A stretch of DNA of 59,458 nt from Caldatribacterium sp964426875 (GTDB lineage: Bacteria > Atribacterota > Atribacteria > Atribacterales > Caldatribacteriaceae), in contig CAYRSB010000009.1 in the NCBI GenBank assembly GCA_964426875.1, positions 1-59,458 of the forward strand, given 5' to 3'. The notes below the pieces were generated by a model that had not been told where the DNA came from, did not search any database, and was given only the letters and a program-made list of their open reading frames with translations. The position numbers were made by a program, and so were the translations under genes. Below are positions 51,652 to 59,458 of the stretch, in pieces (positions within the stretch are counted from its first letter, which is position 1; each line of letters begins with the position of its first letter).

Positions 51652-52425
51652 TTACCTTTTCCGCAAAGCGCAAAGACAGGCCCCAAGGGCCGCAGTAATC
51701 TGAGGTTCTTGAGGGACAAGAACCCTGCAGCCAGCACACTCCTCGAAGAGAGCGACAACAGCCCTATTTTTCGCCACGCCTCCAGTGAGGACAACCGGTG
51801 GAACGATGCCGATGCGTTCCCCCAAAGCCACCACCCGTTCGGCCACAGCTTTTGCTACGGCCCGCACAAGAGTCTCTCGCCTCTTTCCCTGAGCGATGTA
51901 GCCTACAAGCTCTGACTCAGCAAAGACTGCACAGGTGTGCGAGAGTGTAAGGTGTTCCTGAGCCTTCTCAAATAGCCTACCGTAATCGTCGAGGCCAATT
52001 TCTAAAACCTGAGCCATGAGCTCCAAGAAGCGCCCTGTTCCAGCAGCACACTTGTCGTTCATGACGAAATCGAGGACTTTCCCTCCTTCACCAAGATGAA
52101 TAACCTTACTATCTTGCCCGCCGATGTCCACCACTGTTTTGGTCTGGGGCAATAAATAAGCCACTCCCTGGGCCTGGGCAGTGATTTCGCTCACCGACAT
52201 CACCGCCCCCTCCACCTGATGCCGCCCGTAGCCGGTAGCCACGATCGAGCAATCTTTGAGGTCTATCCCGGCTTTACTTGCTGCTATTGCAAGGGCTTCC
52301 TTAACCCGTCCTCGGGGATTTACACCGCTTAAGAGAACAGAGAAAGAGACGATCTCTCTCCCGTCGAAGATGATACAAGCCGTTGACTGAGAACCTACAT
52401 CCACTCCGGCGTAGAGCACAACCAA
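51652..52425 (-). CDS. BadF/HgdC-type 2-hydroxyacyl-CoA dehydratase activator, orphan
   Basis: Canonical-size (257 aa) activase: GVDVGSQSTACIIFDG at the N-terminus, IVATGYGRHQVEGAVMSVSE, VVDIGGQDSKVIHLGEGGK, the cluster cysteine in MNDKCAAGTGRFLELMAQVL and a second in SHTCAVFAESELVGYIAQGK, then VVLTGGVAKNRAV. Unlike the activase at 7425-8468 it lacks the C-terminal cysteine-rich extension. No dehydratase subunit is encoded next to it in the window. The start is TTG (52425) or GTG (52419) behind AGGTGGGG. Confidence 0.88.
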   Translation of the reverse strand: MVVLYAGVDVGSQSTACIIFDGREIVSFSVLLSGVNPRGRVKEALAIAASKAGIDLKDCSIVATGYGRHQVEGAVMSVSEITAQAQGVAYLLPQTKTVVDIGGQDSKVIHLGEGGKVLDFVMNDKCAAGTGRFLELMAQVLEIGLDDYGRLFEKAQEHLTLSHTCAVFAESELVGYIAQGKRRETLVRAVAKAVAERVVALGERIGIVPPVVLTGGVAKNRAVVALFEECAGCRVLVPQEPQITAALGACLCALRKR

Positions 52426-52469
52426 TCACCCCACCTTTTCTTAACACAAGGATTTCCCAAAGTCTACCC

Positions 52470-52498
52470 TTGATTGATGGACGACAATCTGCCACAAT
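52470..52498 (+). promoter_or_regulatory. possible promoter of the DUF2207 gene
   Basis: TTGATT (52470-52475), 17-bp spacer, CACAAT (52493-52498); about 75 bp before the gene. Weak -10. Confidence 0.4.
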
Positions 52499-52574
52499 GG
52501 GGGTGGCACAAAGGGTGGAGGGTATGTGGTTACCTTGCCAAGACAAGGTTTATGACTTTTTGCAGGAGTGAGGA

Positions 52575-54386
52575 ATGAAGGGGAAGGGTATTCTCGTAAA
52601 GGTTTTTGTCCTTTTCATCTTGGTCCTCGTTTTCTTTGGAATCCATCTCCTAATAGGCAATCCTCTTTTCTCTTCCTTCAGTGCTCTCTACACCATAGAC
52701 CAAGCCCGTATCGAGAACCGAATGCTCTCTGATGGAATGGTGGAAGTCCACGAGACCATTACCTACAGGATGCAAAAGCCCTTCCGGGGAGTCTTTCGGG
52801 AAATTCCTCCCTCCCGTTACGTGACCATCGAGAACGTAGAAATCTGGACCGAAGGAGTGGAGACCCAGCATATCGAGTGGGAATATCAGAACGAGCGGGG
52901 TTTCTCGGCCCGAGCCTGGCTTGTACCCTTTAGGAGTACCTTTCGTCTCGACCCTCGAAGACACCCGGAGGTGGTGCTCCATGTACGATATCGGGCCCGG
53001 TATGTTTTCGAAAATGGTCTCGATGTTGCCCAGGTCTTTCGCCAGTTCTGGGGGAATTGGGACTCAAGGGCCACAAACGTCGAGGGAATTTTTGAGTTTC
53101 CAGAGAACGTCACGATAGACAAAGTCTACACCCATCCCACCCTCCCGGTGACCCAGGAGGGAAACCGTTTCACAGTCCTGGCACGACACCTTCCCCCCAA
53201 GGCCATCGCCGAAGTACGATTTGTGATCCAACCGGCAGAAAATATGTCTTATGCAGCCTGGAATCCTACTCTTACCCTCTCGGCCATTGAAGAGGAGGAA
53301 AAAGCGTACCGTAAAGAGGTGCAGGGAGGACTTCTCCTTCTTTCAGGAATTCTTGGAGTTTTCGTGTTTCTCTGGATACTGATATACCTTCTCCTCGGCC
53401 GAGAACCCGAGGTGGGCTACGGAGGACTCTATGAATGGGAACCTCCCTACGACGATCCTCCCGACATCGTCAACGCTATCGTCAAAAGAATCGGAACTTC
53501 TTGTGACAATGATGGCATAGCAGCGGTACTCTTACACCTTTACCACCTCGACCTTGTGGACTTTCCTGAGAAGGAGAAAGGAAAGGCCGTCTTCCTGAAA
53601 AGAGAAGAAGTACCTCATGACCTTCCTTCTACAGAAAAGACATTCTTTGCTCTCCTCAAAAAATTTTCTCTTTCCAGGGTCTTCCACTTCGAACGGCTTC
53701 AGGAGGATCTGGAAAAATCCACTTCCAGGGCTCAAGAATTCAACAAAGCCCTCTCTTCTTATCACAAGGAAGTATTTAGAGAGGTCTCCCGGCGGCGGTA
53801 TTTTTATTCTGTTGGCAACATTATTGCTAAGATTTTGGCCTTTCTGGCCATGCTCTCTGCCATCGGGATAGCACAAAGCAGCACCTCTCTGTTTCTCGCC
53901 CACTTCTCTCCTTTTGTGACTGCCATCTCGGGAGCACTCTTTTTCGGTGGTGGGGGAATACTTCTTGCCCGAAGGGACCTCTTCGGCCGCTTCAGCAAAG
54001 AGGGCCGAAAATACTATCTCCGCTGGCAGAACTTTGCTCGCTGTATCACCGACTACTCCCTTCTTTCCGAGCGGCCACCGCAATCGGTCGTTCTCTGGGA
54101 GAAGTATCTCATCTATGCTACAGCCCTGGGGCTTGGAGAGACAGTGAGCCACCACCTACAACGTATGGTACCAAAAGAAGTCGTAGAAGAAAAAAGCCCG
54201 CACCCCTTCTTCTTCAGCCCTCACGTTTTTCTCCCAGGAAGGAACTTCACAAACCTCTCAACACAGGCCATGGCCACCGTGGCCCGTTCTTCCTCGGGGG
54301 GAGGAGGAAAATTCGGCGGAGGCTTTGGGGGAGGGGCCGGGGGTTTTGGTGGAGGCTCGGGAGGAGGGCGAGGAGGAGCATTTTAG
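52575..54386 (+). CDS. DUF2207 membrane protein with glycine-rich tail
   Basis: 603-aa membrane protein of the DUF2207/YciQ type, unknown function. A transmembrane helix (VFVLFILVLVFFGIHLLIG) is followed by the DUF2207 beta-rich extracytoplasmic domain (about 30-235, with YRMQKPFRGVFREIPPSRYV). A second helix (GGLLLLSGILGVFVFLWILI, about 248-267) follows, then a cytoplasmic part, two more helices near 410-460, and a C-terminus of about 35 residues nearly all glycine, phenylalanine and serine. GGAGTGAGGA precedes the ATG. It is the first gene of a plus-strand run continuing with the aldolase 10 bp downstream. Confidence 0.85.
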   Translation: MKGKGILVKVFVLFILVLVFFGIHLLIGNPLFSSFSALYTIDQARIENRMLSDGMVEVHETITYRMQKPFRGVFREIPPSRYVTIENVEIWTEGVETQHIEWEYQNERGFSARAWLVPFRSTFRLDPRRHPEVVLHVRYRARYVFENGLDVAQVFRQFWGNWDSRATNVEGIFEFPENVTIDKVYTHPTLPVTQEGNRFTVLARHLPPKAIAEVRFVIQPAENMSYAAWNPTLTLSAIEEEEKAYRKEVQGGLLLLSGILGVFVFLWILIYLLLGREPEVGYGGLYEWEPPYDDPPDIVNAIVKRIGTSCDNDGIAAVLLHLYHLDLVDFPEKEKGKAVFLKREEVPHDLPSTEKTFFALLKKFSLSRVFHFERLQEDLEKSTSRAQEFNKALSSYHKEVFREVSRRRYFYSVGNIIAKILAFLAMLSAIGIAQSSTSLFLAHFSPFVTAISGALFFGGGGILLARRDLFGRFSKEGRKYYLRWQNFARCITDYSLLSERPPQSVVLWEKYLIYATALGLGETVSHHLQRMVPKEVVEEKSPHPFFFSPHVFLPGRNFTNLSTQAMATVARSSSGGGGKFGGGFGGGAGGFGGGSGGGRGGAF

Positions 54387-54396
54387 GAGGTGTAGG

Positions 54397-55191
54397 ATGT
54401 TCAAAAACAGGACAAAAGAACTCCTGCATAAAGGACAATGCGCTGTGGGCATCATGGTGGCTGAGGTTCGCTCTCCAGGCATTGCAGTGATGCTGGCCAC
54501 CGCCGGGTTTGATTTCTTTGTCATCGACATGGAGCACTCTGCCTTTAATCTTGAAACTGTGGAAGACATGTGTCTTGCTGCCAAAGGGACAGGAATCACC
54601 CCCATTGTCCGGGTCCCCACTCGTTTCGGGTACCACAACCTTGCCCGACCTCTGGACTGTGGTGCTGAGGGTCTCCTCGTGCCCCAGGTAGAGACAAAGG
54701 AGGAAGCAGAAGACATTGTTAAAGCTACCCGGTACCATCCCCTTGGTCAGAGGGGCATGGCGCTGTGTCGAGCCCACAACCGTTTTGCCCGGGGGAATCC
54801 TCAAGAACTCATGAAGTGTAACAACGAAGAAACGCTCCTCGTCTTCCAGATAGAGAGCAAAACTGCCATCGAACATCTTGAGGAGCTCCTTACAGTTCCA
54901 GGGGTTGATGCTGTCCTGGTGGGTCCAAACGATCTCTCCCAAAGCTTGGGAATCCCGGGGAATACCAAACACCCACTTGTTGAGGAGTACATTGATCTCC
55001 TTCTTGAAAAGTGCCACAAAGCCCGAATTCCGGCAGGGATACATCTACGAAACCCTGAAGCCCTGCACCCCTGGATAGCAAAAGGTATGAAAATTCTCAT
55101 GTGTTCGAGCGACATCGACCTCATCGTCGAGGGAGGAACGAAAATCACAAAGGAACTCAAAAACACCATCAACGAGATAAAATCTCGCTGA
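54397..55191 (+). CDS. HpcH/HpaI-family aldolase
   Basis: Class II, metal-dependent aldolase (264 aa) splitting 2-keto-3-deoxy acids into pyruvate and an aldehyde, as GarL or HpaI do. Motifs: the metal-binding segment FFVIDMEHSAFNLETVEDMC (about 43-62), EGLLVPQVETKEEAE (about 92) and the C-terminal VLVGPNDLSQSLGIPG (about 175-190), plus IPAGIHLRNPEALHPWI. ATG follows AGGAGGTGTAGG. It is directly followed by isomerase, reductase and glycerate kinase, consistent with pyruvate plus tartronate semialdehyde as products. Confidence 0.9.
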   Translation: MFKNRTKELLHKGQCAVGIMVAEVRSPGIAVMLATAGFDFFVIDMEHSAFNLETVEDMCLAAKGTGITPIVRVPTRFGYHNLARPLDCGAEGLLVPQVETKEEAEDIVKATRYHPLGQRGMALCRAHNRFARGNPQELMKCNNEETLLVFQIESKTAIEHLEELLTVPGVDAVLVGPNDLSQSLGIPGNTKHPLVEEYIDLLLEKCHKARIPAGIHLRNPEALHPWIAKGMKILMCSSDIDLIVEGGTKITKELKNTINEIKSR

Positions 55192-55205
55192 AAGGAGGTG
55201 TTTAT

Positions 55206-56153
55206 GTGTACCCCTGGCATGACACGTTCCACATAGGCATTGTGCATTGCATGGCCTATCCTCAGGCTCAGGACGAGGAAGAAGTCTTAAGAACGATCAA
55301 AAATATCCTCGCCGACGAGTTCTTCCAGGCTATCGAGGTCAGCGCCCTCCTTGAAGAAGCACTTCTTCAGGAAATCGGTATAAGGTGCAAGGTCGCCTCG
55401 GTGGAGTGCATTCTTGCCGCTCAACCCCTGGTCCTCTCTCAAAAGCTGAATCTGAATTCCCTGCAGGAAGACGAAAGAGAGAGAGCGCTTGAGGCTCTCA
55501 GAGAGGCTATCGACAAAGCGTACTCAGCCAAGGCTAGAATTCTGGGTTTCCTTTCGGGAAAGCGCCCGGAGAAAGAACAAGAAGAGGAAGCCAAAGAAAT
55601 CCTTGTTGACTCCCTTGTCCATCTTTGCAAGTATGCTCAGAAAAAAACCCGAGAGCATGGATACCTCCTGCACTTGAATCTCGAGGTCTTCGACTATGCC
55701 ATCGATAAGAAAGCTCTCATTGGTCCGGCAAGCTACGCCTTTGAAGTGGCGTCAAGAGTCAGAGCAGAGTGTCCCAATTTCGGGCTGACGATCGACCTCT
55801 CTCACGAGCCACTCCTCTTCCAGGACCCCTCCCGTGTTCTTCTTCTCCTTTCTCCCTTCGTCACCCATGTCCACATTGGCAATGCAGTACTTGAAGAGGG
55901 ACATCCCGCGTATGGCGATCAGCACCCCCGCTTTGGCCTTCCCGGGAGCATAAACGACATCGAAGAGGTGGCCGCCTTTCTCAGGGCACTCTTCCGTACC
56001 GGCTTCTTCGAGCAAAAAATCCCTACCGAAAAGCCGGTCATTTCCTTTGAGGTCAAACCCCTCCCTGGCGAAGACCCCGACTTTGTGGTGGCCAATGCCA
56101 AAAGAACTTTTCTCTCCGCCTGGAACAGAACCTTTCCCCTGCCACGGAGGTGA
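55206..56153 (+). CDS. TIM-barrel isomerase, possible hydroxypyruvate isomerase
   Basis: 315-aa member of the AP endonuclease 2/xylose isomerase-like superfamily. Probable metal ligands are E in LLHLNLEVFDYAIDKK (about 157), D in FGLTIDLSHEPLLFQD (about 198), H in VTHVHIGNAVLEEGH (about 224) and E in KPVISFEVKPLPGEDPD (about 282). GTG at 55206 is chosen because AGGAGGTG lies five bases upstream; an ATG there is out of frame. It lies between an aldolase and a hydroxyacid dehydrogenase, where tartronate semialdehyde-hydroxypyruvate isomerisation would join them. It is longer than Hyi (about 258 aa), so another sugar substrate remains possible. Confidence 0.8.
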   Translation: MYPWHDTFHIGIVHCMAYPQAQDEEEVLRTIKNILADEFFQAIEVSALLEEALLQEIGIRCKVASVECILAAQPLVLSQKLNLNSLQEDERERALEALREAIDKAYSAKARILGFLSGKRPEKEQEEEAKEILVDSLVHLCKYAQKKTREHGYLLHLNLEVFDYAIDKKALIGPASYAFEVASRVRAECPNFGLTIDLSHEPLLFQDPSRVLLLLSPFVTHVHIGNAVLEEGHPAYGDQHPRFGLPGSINDIEEVAAFLRALFRTGFFEQKIPTEKPVISFEVKPLPGEDPDFVVANAKRTFLSAWNRTFPLPRR

Positions 56154-56157
56154 AACA

Positions 56158-57141
56158 ATGGCCAAGCCTTCAGTTTTCATCACCCGAAGAATTCCTGAAG
56201 AGAGTATTCACCTCATTGCCCATACTTGCGAGGTTGAGGTGAGCGATTTCGACGGAGTTCTGCCCCGTGAGATACTCCTTGAAAAGGTCAAGGGCAAAGA
56301 TGGCATCCTCTGCCTTTTGACCGATACCATCGACCAGGATGTCATGGAAGCTGCCGGACCGAAACTCAAAGTCATTGCCAACTACGCCGTGGGTTACAAC
56401 AACATCGACGTTCTGGAAGCCACAAAACGAGGCATCATGGTGACGAATACCCCCGGTGTCCTCACCGAAACGACTGCCGACTTAGCCTGGGCACTTATGA
56501 TGAGCGTGGCCCGCAGGATCGTTGAAGCCGACCGTTTCGTGCGAGCAGGAAAATTCCGGGGGTGGGAACCGATGCTCTTTTTGGGGACCGACGTGCACGG
56601 AGCCACCTTGGGAATTGTGGGCTTCGGGAGAATCGGACAGGCCATGGCCAGAAGAGCACAGGGGTTCGATATGAAGGTTCTCTACCACGATGTAAAGCGC
56701 GTACCTCAAGAAGTCGAAGAGGCACTCGGGGTGACATTCTACTCCCTTGAAGAACTTCTCCAACAATCCGACTTTGTAACTATACATACCCCCCTCACGC
56801 CTCAAACACACCACCTCATCGGAGAACGAGAACTCAGGATGATGAAAAAAGAAGCATACCTCATCAACACTGCTCGGGGACCCATAGTGGATGAGAAGGC
56901 CCTCGTGCGTGCTCTCAAAGAAGGATGGATTCGGGGAGCGGCCCTTGACGTCTTTGAGCGGGAACCAGAAATAGAACCAGAACTCCTCACCCTCGATAAT
57001 GTCATTCTTGTCCCCCACATCGGTTCGGCATCTTTTGCTACCCGCACGAAAATGGCTATTATAGCAGCAGAAAACCTGGTTAAGGCCCTGCAAGGAGAAA
57101 TTCCTCCCAATCTTGTGAATCCTGAGGTCGTAAGGCAATGA
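56158..57141 (+). CDS. D-2-hydroxyacid dehydrogenase (glyoxylate/hydroxypyruvate reductase-like)
   Basis: NAD(P)-dependent reductase (327 aa). The start KPSVFITRRIPEESIHLIA, the dinucleotide site GATLGIVGFGRIGQAMARRA (about 144-163), catalytic R in INTARGPIVDEKALVRAL, E in DVFEREPEIEPELL and H in VILVPHIGSASFATRTK are all in place. GGAGGTG is seven bases before the ATG. It probably yields D-glycerate for the kinase that overlaps its stop by 4 bp. Confidence 0.92.
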   Translation: MAKPSVFITRRIPEESIHLIAHTCEVEVSDFDGVLPREILLEKVKGKDGILCLLTDTIDQDVMEAAGPKLKVIANYAVGYNNIDVLEATKRGIMVTNTPGVLTETTADLAWALMMSVARRIVEADRFVRAGKFRGWEPMLFLGTDVHGATLGIVGFGRIGQAMARRAQGFDMKVLYHDVKRVPQEVEEALGVTFYSLEELLQQSDFVTIHTPLTPQTHHLIGERELRMMKKEAYLINTARGPIVDEKALVRALKEGWIRGAALDVFEREPEIEPELLTLDNVILVPHIGSASFATRTKMAIIAAENLVKALQGEIPPNLVNPEVVRQ

Positions 57142-58298
57142 TTATTGTTGTCTGTCCCGATTCCTTCAAAGGAAGTCTCAAAAGTACGCAGGCAAGTAGC
57201 GCCATCACGCGGGGCCTGACGATGGCCTCTTTGCGCTTTCAAGCCATCGAAAAACCCCTGGCTGATGGGGGAGAAGGAACAGTAGAGGCCCTTCTGAGAG
57301 CCCAAGGAGGTGAGCTTCTTGAAGTGGAAGTGACCGGTCCCCTCTTTGAAAAGGTCAAAGCTTCCATAGGGATTCTTCCCGATGGTACCTGCATTCTTGA
57401 GCTTGCCCAGGCGGCAGGTCTTTCCCTCGTCCCGGAAAGCCGACGAAACCCCCGAAATACCACCACCTACGGAGTCGGTGAGCTCATCATAAAGGCTCTT
57501 GAAAAGGGGTGCAAACACATCGTTCTTGGAGTGGGAGGAAGCGCTACCTGCGATGGTGGCATAGGAGCACTTACAGCCTTGGGGGTACGCTTTCTCGACA
57601 AAGAAGGTAGGAAGCTCCCTGGCACCGGTGAAGACCTTGCGCGGATTGCCACAGTCGACACCAAAAACATGTTACGAATTCCCAAAGATGTTGAACTCAT
57701 TATCGCCAGCGACGTCCAAAACCCTCTCTATGGACCCTCCGGAGCAGCCTATGTCTACGCTCCCCAAAAGGGGGCAAGTCCCGAAGATGTACAATTTCTT
57801 GATGAGAGCCTTCGCCATTTCGCCCGAATGACCGAAAGATTCCTTGGAACTCCGGTCGACGACCTCCCTGGGGGAGGAGCTGCCGGAGGCATCGTTGCTG
57901 GACTCTATGCCTTTTTGGGAGCAAAAGTTACCTCAGGGATTCGCCTTATTGCCAAGCTTATAGGACTTGAAGAGGCCATCGCCAGTGCAGATCTGGTCAT
58001 AAGTGGAGAAGGCAAAGTTGATCGGCAAACCTTTTTTGGCAAAGCCATATGGGGCGTTTTAGAGCTTTGTGCAAAATATCAGAAACCTCTTCTCATTCTC
58101 GCCGGAAAAATCGCCTGGGAAGAGCTCACCTCTCTACCCCAGGAAGTCATCGGACTCCTTTCGATAGTCAATGGGCCACTCTCTGAAAAGGAGGCCATGG
58201 AGAACGCCACCTTGCTCCTTGAGAGAACTTCTTTTTCCATAGGGAGAATGATCAAGAGGTTTGCGGTTCATCACAACATGGGAATTCGAACCTCTTGA
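57138..58298 (+). CDS. garK: glycerate 2-kinase (GarK type)
   Basis: Glycerate kinase family I (386 aa), ATP-dependent, giving 2-phosphoglycerate. Hallmarks: VCPDSFKGSLKSTQASSAI at the N-terminus, PLADGGEGTVEALL (about 39-52), LGVGGSATCDGGIGALTALG (about 134-153), ASDVQNPLYGPSGAAYVYAP and LPGGGAAGGIVAGLYAFLGA. ATGA overlap with the upstream reductase gene. Last gene of the operon. Confidence 0.93.
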   Translation: MIIVVCPDSFKGSLKSTQASSAITRGLTMASLRFQAIEKPLADGGEGTVEALLRAQGGELLEVEVTGPLFEKVKASIGILPDGTCILELAQAAGLSLVPESRRNPRNTTTYGVGELIIKALEKGCKHIVLGVGGSATCDGGIGALTALGVRFLDKEGRKLPGTGEDLARIATVDTKNMLRIPKDVELIIASDVQNPLYGPSGAAYVYAPQKGASPEDVQFLDESLRHFARMTERFLGTPVDDLPGGGAAGGIVAGLYAFLGAKVTSGIRLIAKLIGLEEAIASADLVISGEGKVDRQTFFGKAIWGVLELCAKYQKPLLILAGKIAWEELTSLPQEVIGLLSIVNGPLSEKEAMENATLLLERTSFSIGRMIKRFAVHHNMGIRTS

Positions 58299-58387
58299 GC
58301 ACTGTGTATCCTTACGAAGTCGTGATTCCCGTTTTCTGCAGCAAATTATCCTTTCCTCACTCGAAGTCTTCAGAACCACCAAGTGTT

Positions 58388-59341
58388 CTAAAGACCCCCT
58401 CCTTCAAGAGAGGGATTGTCACCCAAAGAAGAGGAACGCATCGAAGGCCCAAGGAGTGGAAGGGCAGCCGCTCCCATGACACTGGATTTTCCCCGGAAGG
58501 CGCCAAGGAGAAGTTTTGGAACACCTTCAAAATTCAAAAGGTGCATGCGATACGCTTCCTCCACAGAGCGAAACCAGAGTGCCCCTGCTTCCGAAACTCC
58601 TCCTCCCAGGATAATCGCCTCTGGGTCGATGGTTCCGGCCAGATTTGCCAAAGCAAGGCCCAGAAAGAAAGAGGCATTTCTTAAAATTTCCCGAAAGAGT
58701 GGGTCACCGCTTTCTGCCCTCTCGGTGATGACGGACCCCTCTACTCTCTCTCCCACAAGGTACCATGCCTCGCGCTCCATAGCACTGCCAGAAGCCAGGG
58801 CTTCAAGACAACCCCTTTTGCCACACCGGCACATCGGCCCCCCGGGCATAACTACCGTATGCCCTATTTCTCCAGATGCATTGTGACTCCCCCTCACAAC
58901 CTTTCGGTCCCACACTATGGTCCCTGCGATACCGGTCCCAACACTGACATACAGGAAATTTGCGAATTCTCTTCCGGCACCAAAGAAGAGTTCGGCCAAG
59001 GCACCACCTCTCACGTCATGCTCAAGAAAGCATGGAAGATTGAGCCTTATTTGAACAAGATCCCGAATCGGTACATTCCTCCAGCCAAGATTTGCCGCAT
59101 ATACTATTACACCACCGACAACGTCGATGATGCCTGGAGCAACAACACCAACGCCTAAAAGCTCGGATTTTTTGATGTTCCCGGTTAAATACTCTACAAG
59201 CGACGCTATCTCTCCGACAACGCCATCCGGGGTCTTATGCGCAAGGAGGACCTTCTTGGAGAGAAGAACGTTTAGGTTTTCATCAACCAGAACACCGGCA
59301 ATTTTTGTTCCTCCAATATCGATACCACAGGAACACCTCAA
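58388..59341 (-). CDS. ROK-family sugar kinase
   Basis: 317-aa ROK kinase, cytoplasmic, phosphorylating glucose or a similar sugar. GIDIGGTKIAGVLVDENLNV (about 6-25) is the ATP motif, and LEHDVRGGALAELFFGAG a substrate segment. The zinc motif is CRCGKRGCLEALASGSA, with GEIGHTVV just before. No N-terminal helix-turn-helix, so it is a kinase rather than a repressor. TTG at 59341 follows GGAGGTTAACC. It is 44 bp downstream of a gene that runs off the window. Confidence 0.9.
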   Translation of the reverse strand: MRCSCGIDIGGTKIAGVLVDENLNVLLSKKVLLAHKTPDGVVGEIASLVEYLTGNIKKSELLGVGVVAPGIIDVVGGVIVYAANLGWRNVPIRDLVQIRLNLPCFLEHDVRGGALAELFFGAGREFANFLYVSVGTGIAGTIVWDRKVVRGSHNASGEIGHTVVMPGGPMCRCGKRGCLEALASGSAMEREAWYLVGERVEGSVITERAESGDPLFREILRNASFFLGLALANLAGTIDPEAIILGGGVSEAGALWFRSVEEAYRMHLLNFEGVPKLLLGAFRGKSSVMGAAALPLLGPSMRSSSLGDNPSLEGGGL

Positions 59342-59385
59342 GGTTAACCTCCGAAGAAACTACCTGTCTTTTGGTGTTCACCAAA

Positions 59386-59458
59386 TCACACACTAACGAG
59401 TATACCCTCCCTGACAGACTTCCAAGCAGCAAGGGCAACCTGTAAGGCCAAGGTGGCC
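59386..59458 (-). CDS. 3' end of a gene, partial (Gfo/Idh/MocA-like C-terminus)
   Basis: Twenty-three C-terminal residues up to a TGA at 59386-59388, beginning beyond the window edge. The tail ALQVALAAWKSVREGILV resembles the last helix of Gfo/Idh/MocA oxidoreductases. Too short for certainty. Confidence 0.4.
   Translation of the reverse strand, partial: ATLALQVALAAWKSVREGILVSV

Noticed and set aside
1..59458. CRISPR arrays, rRNA or tRNA genes, prophage or replication origin
   Set aside because: No regularly spaced repeats, cloverleaf-like sequences, phage structural genes or DnaA-box cluster were recognised by reading; a tRNAscan or CRISPR-finder run would settle this.

Overview
The window (about 59.5 kb, roughly half G+C) reads as a chromosomal segment of a thermophilic, anaerobic, double-membraned bacterium. 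Support comes from an LptD/OstA-like outer-membrane assembly protein, a PBP1C/alpha-2-macroglobulin pair, ROK and PfkB sugar kinases, BadF-type radical-dehydratase activators, a candidate (Re)-citrate synthase and a bacterial serpin. The gene mix resembles Atribacterota (OP9/Caldatribacterium-like), but this is an inference from gene content; there is no rRNA marker in the window. One scaffold gap (100 N) lies inside a phosphofructokinase gene and is flanked by a 55-bp duplication, so it is an assembly artefact rather than missing sequence.

Layout. 1-3.6 kb is accessory DNA: an MntA/HepT toxin-antitoxin pair whose HepT has lost its middle, framed by a 19-bp direct repeat, then a graveyard of three insertion-sequence relics (IS256 with both terminal repeats still visible, a DDE element, and IS110). 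3.7-7.1 kb is an outer-membrane/export operon (LptD-like plus two exported proteins of unknown function). 7.4-10.5 kb is a three-gene CoA-activase module (BadF ATPase plus two paralogous subunits). 10.6-18.3 kb carries an M20 peptidase, two small regulatory/acetyltransferase proteins, a PaaK-type CoA ligase, IlvE, an MFS transporter and a GHL10 glycosidase with a CBM9-like tail. 18.5-22 kb is a sugar operon (rhamnose mutarotase, unknown 80-aa protein, inositol phosphatase family, PFK, cyclase). 22-27 kb has a YprB-like exonuclease, glycogen branching enzyme, PdxA and an aminotransferase. A decayed permease, a lipoprotein serpin and a UroD/MtaA-type methyltransferase follow. 31-39.5 kb has the (Re)-citrate synthase candidate, an aspartate aminotransferase, a sugar isomerase, a paired M16 peptidase, a frameshifted DUF6506 gene and a tandem DJ-1 protein. 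39.5-49 kb is DUF523/DUF1722, an esterase, PbpC and a 1770-residue alpha-2-macroglobulin. 49-59.4 kb is sugar and sugar-acid metabolism: a GatZ/KbaZ-like protein with a PfkB kinase, an orphan BadF, a DUF2207 membrane protein, then an aldolase, TIM-barrel isomerase, hydroxyacid reductase and glycerate kinase operon that could take a 2-keto-3-deoxy sugar acid to 2-phosphoglycerate, and a ROK kinase.

The most unusual signal is non-coding: two loci 20 kb apart and on opposite strands (18294-18432 minus; 38032-38178 plus) share an A/T-rich upstream tract, a near-consensus sigma-70 promoter, a roughly 105-110-nt transcribed region with the anti-Shine-Dalgarno-like word CCCCTCCTTGCACCTA, and a very strong terminator hairpin ending in six T. 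They look like two members of an undescribed C-rich small RNA family. Other points for follow-up are the split CoA-activase, the serpin plus alpha-2-macroglobulin combination, and the tartronate-semialdehyde-to-glycerate module that uses a hydroxypyruvate-isomerase-like protein.
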